Source: an uncultured Nitrososphaera sp. (GTDB lineage Archaea > Thermoproteota > Nitrososphaeria > Nitrososphaerales > Nitrososphaeraceae). From it: DNA of 24,052 nt. The stretch is from contig CAMLKF010000026.1 of NCBI GenBank assembly GCA_946480575.1, forward strand, positions 1 to 24,052, given 5' to 3'. The notes under the pieces were generated by a model. It was not told the DNA's origin. It ran no database searches and was given only the letters and a program-made list of their open reading frames with translations. Within the stretch, counting starts at the first letter, position 1. Each line of letters starts with the position of its first letter. This document shows positions 20,730 through 24,052 of the stretch, piece after piece. The translations under genes were made by a program, and so were the position numbers.

Positions 20730-21125
20730 TTAGTGCTGCAGGATCCGGCCGGCGTACTTTTTGGCAATGCTGGCCAGCTGCACGTTTGAAATAGGCTTTG
20801 TAACAAGCTCGGCCACTTGAGTAGATGGAAAGATCTTCGAAAACTCGGACTTGTTTATTTCAAACGCAGTCATAAAGACAAACGGTATGTCCGCGTTTAT
20901 CATCCTGACGTTTCTTGCAAATTCAAAGCCGCCCATGCCCGGCATCCTGATATCGCAGAGGATGAGCGAATACTTTTCATAGTTCTTCCTGAACTCTTCA
21001 AGCGCCTTTTCCGGCTCGGTAAAGTCGTCAGCGTGATACCCATGTGCTTTGAGCGCGAGCTTGGCCGAGCTTACCACGTCCGACTCGTCATCGACAATCA
21101 TTATCGCCTTTCTTGGGGAGGTCAT
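20730..21125 (-). CDS. Stand-alone CheY-like receiver (second copy)
   Basis: A 131-residue single receiver. Acidic pocket Asp12-Asp13 in IVDDESD, phospho-acceptor Asp58 in ILCDIRMP, Thr86 in FMTAFEI and Lys110 in VTKPIS are present. It shares the TAFEIxxxEFxKxFP signature with the receiver at 7553-7918. There is no output domain. ATG start; an AT-rich TTTTAAAT on the minus strand about 35 nt upstream is a possible TATA box. Its stop codon touches that of the DUF6659-like gene. The partner kinase is not in this window. Confidence 0.92.
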   Translation of the reverse strand: MTSPRKAIMIVDDESDVVSSAKLALKAHGYHADDFTEPEKALEEFRKNYEKYSLILCDIRMPGMGGFEFARNVRMINADIPFVFMTAFEINKSEFSKIFPSTQVAELVTKPISNVQLASIAKKYAGRILQH

Positions 21126-21199
21126 ATGCTTTGTGACAAAAACTAGCTATAATTGATAGCATTTAAAATTTACGGTGACTCATTGGCAATAATGCCTAA

Positions 21200-22129
21200 C
21201 TAGCCTAGAACTTTCTTAGAGATAATGTCTACAACCTTGCCGGCAGCCTCTTTTTTCACCACGCCGGTGACAAAGTGCAGCTTGCCGCCTCCCCTGCCGT
21301 CGGCGCCTGCTGCCTCTTTGAAAAGCTTGTTACAATCTATTTCTGACAGCTTTTCGCTTCTTGCAAAGACTATGCTTGCATTTTCGAGACCGACATTTGC
21401 AACAAGCACGACAACGTCGTTTGCACCAGCGATCTTTTCGCCGGCAAATTCCTGCAGCTGGTCGTCTGCAAGGCTGGAAAAGACGCCCCTGAAAAGCGCT
21501 AGCCTGCCATTGCTCTCCGGCTGAATGGCGGCGAGCTTTTCCCTGCTAAGCATCCTAAGCTTCCCTCGGTTGTCTTCGTATTCCTGCTTTAGCTTTTTTG
21601 CAGTGTTTTCGACAGTATTGATGTTTGCGCCCAACTCGCCGCACACCTTCAAAAGCTTTGCAGACAGCAAGACTGCCGTCTCCTTTGCCTGCTGTCCTAC
21701 CGCAAAATCAACTTCGTACTCGCTCCCGCTCTTTGACACCCGGGTGACTAGGAAAAAGTCGCATTCCTTAAGGTTGCCCGCGTGCTCCATCGCGCATGCC
21801 GCAACGTCGTGGCCCTCGATTTCGACTACCCTGACTTCGCCAGAGATCCGCTCCTCGTTTGCCCGCAGGTTAGGTATGTGTTTTTTTGCCTCTTCAAGCG
21901 ACGCAAACGTCTTGGTGGTGACCTTCCTGCCTTCTGCAATGAGCGAGTTTACCTGTGACTCTGCCCTGAGCACGATGTCAAGGTCAAGCTGCGAGATGAT
22001 GATGAACGCGGTGCTACTAGTTGCGTCCTCTTTGTGCTCGACCTTTCTTACGCGTAGCGTCTGCCCGAGCAGCTGCTGCAATGAACCTATAAAGGCGTGC
22101 TCTGCCGTGTGCGCTACCCTGTTGTGCAC
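21200..22129 (-). CDS. AlaX-like tRNA editing protein with DHHA1-like end
   Basis: A 309-residue protein. The zinc site of the alanyl/threonyl-tRNA editing domain is visible: His7 and His11 in HTAEH and Cys112-x3-His116 in CAMEH. That fold removes wrongly attached Ser or Gly from tRNA-Ala. Residues 165-210 are a coiled linker (NTVENTAKKLKQEYEDNRGKLRML), and the C-terminal part, with GADGRGGGKLHFVTGV (276-290), resembles the DHHA1 domain of AlaRS. Together this is the AlaX-L layout without the synthetase and without the glycine-rich N-terminal domain. GTG start. It is divergent from purP across 58 nt. Family likely; the true tRNA is inferred. Confidence 0.75.
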   Translation of the reverse strand: MHNRVAHTAEHAFIGSLQQLLGQTLRVRKVEHKEDATSSTAFIIISQLDLDIVLRAESQVNSLIAEGRKVTTKTFASLEEAKKHIPNLRANEERISGEVRVVEIEGHDVAACAMEHAGNLKECDFFLVTRVSKSGSEYEVDFAVGQQAKETAVLLSAKLLKVCGELGANINTVENTAKKLKQEYEDNRGKLRMLSREKLAAIQPESNGRLALFRGVFSSLADDQLQEFAGEKIAGANDVVVLVANVGLENASIVFARSEKLSEIDCNKLFKEAAGADGRGGGKLHFVTGVVKKEAAGKVVDIISKKVLG

Positions 22130-22152
22130 ATTCTAGTCTAGGTTTAGGACAG

Positions 22153-22160
22153 CTATAAAT
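22153..22160 (+). promoter_or_regulatory. TATA box of purP
   Basis: CTATAAAT lies about 32 nt before the TTG at 22188 inside the 58-nt gap between the AlaX-like gene and purP. The gap must hold both promoters; a matching box for the other direction is less clear. Confidence 0.6.
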
Positions 22161-22187
22161 GCCTCCCCAAAACAACCAACAATCGTC

Positions 22188-23240
22188 TTGGCAAGAAAAG
22201 CCGGCAAGGTCATCATCACCACCATCGCGACGCTTGGCTCGCACTGCTCGCTCCAAGTGCTCAAAGGAGCAAAGGACGAGGGCTTTCGCACGCTCCTTAT
22301 TTCAGAGAAGAAGAGGCTTGGCCTCTACAAGCGGTTTGGCTTTATCGACGAGATAATCGAGGTTGACAGCTTCTCCGAAATTCTTGGCGAAAAATGCCAG
22401 CAGAGGCTAAAGAAGGTAAACGCCATTCTAATACCGCACGGCACGCTGATATCGCAGATGAAGAGCAGTGACATTGAAAAGATAGACACACCGATTTTTG
22501 GCAACAAGTGGATACTCCGTTGGGAGGCAGACAGGGAGCTCAAGGAAAAGCTAATGCGGGAAGCTGGCCTTCGGACGCCGCGGGCTGTCAGGTCAAAGGA
22601 CGATATCAGCAGCCTATGCATCGTGAAATTGCACGGAGCCGCCGGCGGGCGTGGCTACTACCTTACCTGGAACCGAGAGAGCTTTGAAGAGGGCGCAAGG
22701 CAGCTTATCGAGCAAAAAGCGATTAGAGGCGAAAACGATTTGTACATACAGGAGTTCATCAGGGGTGTCCCCGTGTACTTGCAATACTTTTATTCGCCCG
22801 TTACTGGCAGCCTGGAGCTTTTGGGCATCGACCGCAGGTACGAGTCGGACATCGACGGCCTAGGCAGGATTCCTGCAAAGGAGCAGCTAGGCACCGACGT
22901 CGAGCCATCGTACAACGTCATTGGGAATCTGCCGCTTGTACTGCGCGAGTCATTACTTGACGAAGTATACAAGATGGGTGAGAGCTTTGTGCGCGCTGCA
23001 GAGCGCCTTGTGCCGCCGGGGATGCCAGGACCGTTTTGCCTCGAAGGAGTGTACGACAGCGAAGGGCGCTTTACCACATTCGAGTTCTCTGCAAGGATCG
23101 TGGCTGGGACGAACCTCTACCTTGACGGCTCGCCTTATTCCGGGTTGCTATATGACGAGCCGATGAGTATGGGAAGAAGGATAGCGAGAGAAGTTAAGAT
23201 AGCAAACAAAAAGGGCAAGCTGGGCAAAGTAGTGACCTAG
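22188..23240 (+). CDS. purP: Formate-dependent FAICAR synthetase (PurP)
   Basis: A 350-residue ATP-grasp enzyme of archaeal purine synthesis. It joins formate to AICAR with ATP, giving FAICAR, in place of the folate-using PurH step. Family marks: TTIATLGSHCSLQVLKGAKDEGF (residues 11-33), ILIPHGTL, TPIFGNKWILRWEADRELK, the glycine loop KLHGAAGGRGYYL, IQEFIRGVPVYLQYFYSP, and FCLEGVYDSEGRFTTFEFSARIVAGTNLY near the end. Length and order are normal for PurP. TTG start; TATA box at the right distance. It is convergent with the CFI-box gene, the two stops sharing the palindrome CTAG. Confidence 0.93.
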   Translation: MARKAGKVIITTIATLGSHCSLQVLKGAKDEGFRTLLISEKKRLGLYKRFGFIDEIIEVDSFSEILGEKCQQRLKKVNAILIPHGTLISQMKSSDIEKIDTPIFGNKWILRWEADRELKEKLMREAGLRTPRAVRSKDDISSLCIVKLHGAAGGRGYYLTWNRESFEEGARQLIEQKAIRGENDLYIQEFIRGVPVYLQYFYSPVTGSLELLGIDRRYESDIDGLGRIPAKEQLGTDVEPSYNVIGNLPLVLRESLLDEVYKMGESFVRAAERLVPPGMPGPFCLEGVYDSEGRFTTFEFSARIVAGTNLYLDGSPYSGLLYDEPMSMGRRIAREVKIANKKGKLGKVVT

Positions 23241-24052
23241 AACTTACGAATCTGCTGTTTCAGTCTGCATGCTGCATGTCGCACCGCTTTTGCCACCATT
23301 ATTGCCGATGACCCGGCAACTGCAATCACAAATGCAGAGGTGCTTATTGGCAACAGGGCAGGCATGAAAACTAGCGCAATCGTCAAAATTGCCGCTGCGG
23401 CTCCTACAATGATCAATAAAATTTTGCTGTCAACCCCCCTTCTGCTTGCAACTGCTGCTGCTCCTGCTGGCGCCAAGTAGACTGCGCCTATTAGGGAGCT
23501 TGCAATCGCGCCGGCAAGCGCTGCACCAGCCTCGCCTCCCACTGCCGAGTATGCGCTCTCTGACGCCATCAATATTCCAAACAATGGGTACAGCCCAGCT
23601 TTCACAGTAGCCTGCAGCCAAGGCTGCTCCCTTTCATAATCTGCTACCTGCGGGCTGAAAGAGTAATAGACAGAGTTGAAAGCATTCATGAACGCCGAGC
23701 CGGACGCAGTCGACATTATGTAGTTGTCGCGAAAGTCGCGCAGGTACTGCACCTGCGGTGTCAGCTCTGACCCAAACGCAGCAGTTGCGATTAGGCAGCC
23801 GGACGGCTGCTGGTTTGGAGGCGGCTGCGGCGGCTGCTGCTGCACCGGCAACTCGCCGGTTCCCTGCAGCACCGCAAGGTCAATCTTCGCGCTCTCGTTC
23901 GCGCCATTGATGTTGCTTGCTGACAGCGTGACAGTTCCGGGCCGGGTGAACGCATACTGATGTGAATACGTGCCAAGGTCAGATGTCAGCCGCTGCCTAT
24001 GGATCTCTTGTCCGCCCTGCGTCAGTACAAAATCAAACGACGAGTGCCTTAT
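23237..24052 (-). CDS. Cell-surface protein with CFI-box C-terminal domain (partial, N-terminus outside)
   Basis: The frame is open to the window edge, giving at least 271 residues of the C-terminal part. The first 60 residues (FDFVLTQGG, YAFTRPGTVTLSASNINGA) look like a beta-sandwich repeat of an extracellular protein. A Pro/Gln-rich linker follows, then a CFI-box: GCLIATAAFGSELTPQVQYLRDFRD, with an FMNAFNSVYYSFSPQVADY segment and WLQATVKAGLYPL. The rest holds about four membrane helices ending in a basic tail (HAACRLKQQIRKF). CFI-box-CTERM modules sit at the C-terminus of surface proteins and are thought to be handled by a sorting or processing system. The long membrane part after the box is unusual. 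The true start is outside the window. Confidence 0.75.
   Translation of the reverse strand: MRHSSFDFVLTQGGQEIHRQRLTSDLGTYSHQYAFTRPGTVTLSASNINGANESAKIDLAVLQGTGELPVQQQPPQPPPNQQPSGCLIATAAFGSELTPQVQYLRDFRDNYIMSTASGSAFMNAFNSVYYSFSPQVADYEREQPWLQATVKAGLYPLFGILMASESAYSAVGGEAGAALAGAIASSLIGAVYLAPAGAAAVASRRGVDSKILLIIVGAAAAILTIALVFMPALLPISTSAFVIAVAGSSAIMVAKAVRHAACRLKQQIRKF

Noticed and set aside
1..24052. Mobile element or provirus explaining the pseudogenes
   Set aside because: No transposase, integrase, terminal repeats or tRNA-gene attachment site could be seen; the intact genes are ordinary chromosomal housekeeping and signalling genes.

Overview
The window looks like chromosome from an ammonia-oxidising archaeon of the Nitrososphaera type (Thaumarchaeota/Nitrososphaeria). 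The case rests on gene content. There is an archaeal aspartyl-tRNA synthetase run with gatC-gatA-gatB, an archaeal PurP, an archaeal ornithine cyclodeaminase-like protein (TIGR00300 type), lone CheY-like receivers, a DUF6659-type family, a MEDS-domain protein and a CFI-box surface protein. Many genes start with GTG or TTG, and many have an archaeal TATA box about 25-35 nt before the start codon, which suggests leaderless transcripts. I see no 16S, amo or other marker gene, so the genus-level placement is inference. No tRNA, rRNA, CRISPR, integrase or insertion sequence was found.

Layout. 1-2045: two divergent DUF308/HdeD-like membrane proteins, then the remains of a small membrane-protein gene. 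2036-4635: a doubtful small ORF, a coiled-coil protein, an exported Met/Asn-rich protein, and on the minus strand a His-rich small protein translationally coupled to a CbtA-like cobalt transporter. 4682-7529: a frameshifted DUF6659-like pseudogene, divergent from a zinc-ribbon protein + YcaO + TfuA operon, the window's most interesting functional unit. 7553-9900: a lone receiver, a PduO-type cobalamin adenosyltransferase, a small membrane protein, a 44-residue C2H2 zinc finger overlapping an HD hydrolase, and a hypothetical protein. 9947-13000: ornithine cyclodeaminase-like protein, a badly decayed SPFH/stomatin pseudogene, msrB, and a GIY-YIG-like protein overlapping msrB. 13073-14721: a secreted PQQ-type sugar dehydrogenase homologue with an acidic, partly decayed tail. 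14718-19296 (minus): the tight operon aspS-gatC-gatA-gatB, which makes Asn-tRNA (and possibly Gln-tRNA) by the indirect route. 19335-21125: MEDS-domain protein, intact DUF6659-like protein, second lone receiver. 21200-24052: an AlaX-like tRNA editing protein divergent from purP, then the C-terminal part of a CFI-box cell-surface protein that runs off the window.

Themes. (1) YcaO plus TfuA is the pair that makes the thioamide of McrA in methanogens; no mcr gene is visible here, so the substrate is open. (2) The window holds at least three decayed genes plus a broken gene tail, next to intact operons. (3) In-frame triplet repeats code for homopolymer runs in GatA, the CbtA-like protein and the MEDS protein. 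(4) Cobalt uptake and cobalamin adenosylation both appear. (5) Signalling parts (two sister receivers, MEDS, DUF6659) lie scattered as single genes. Domain assignments come from recognising motifs by eye; no database search was run.
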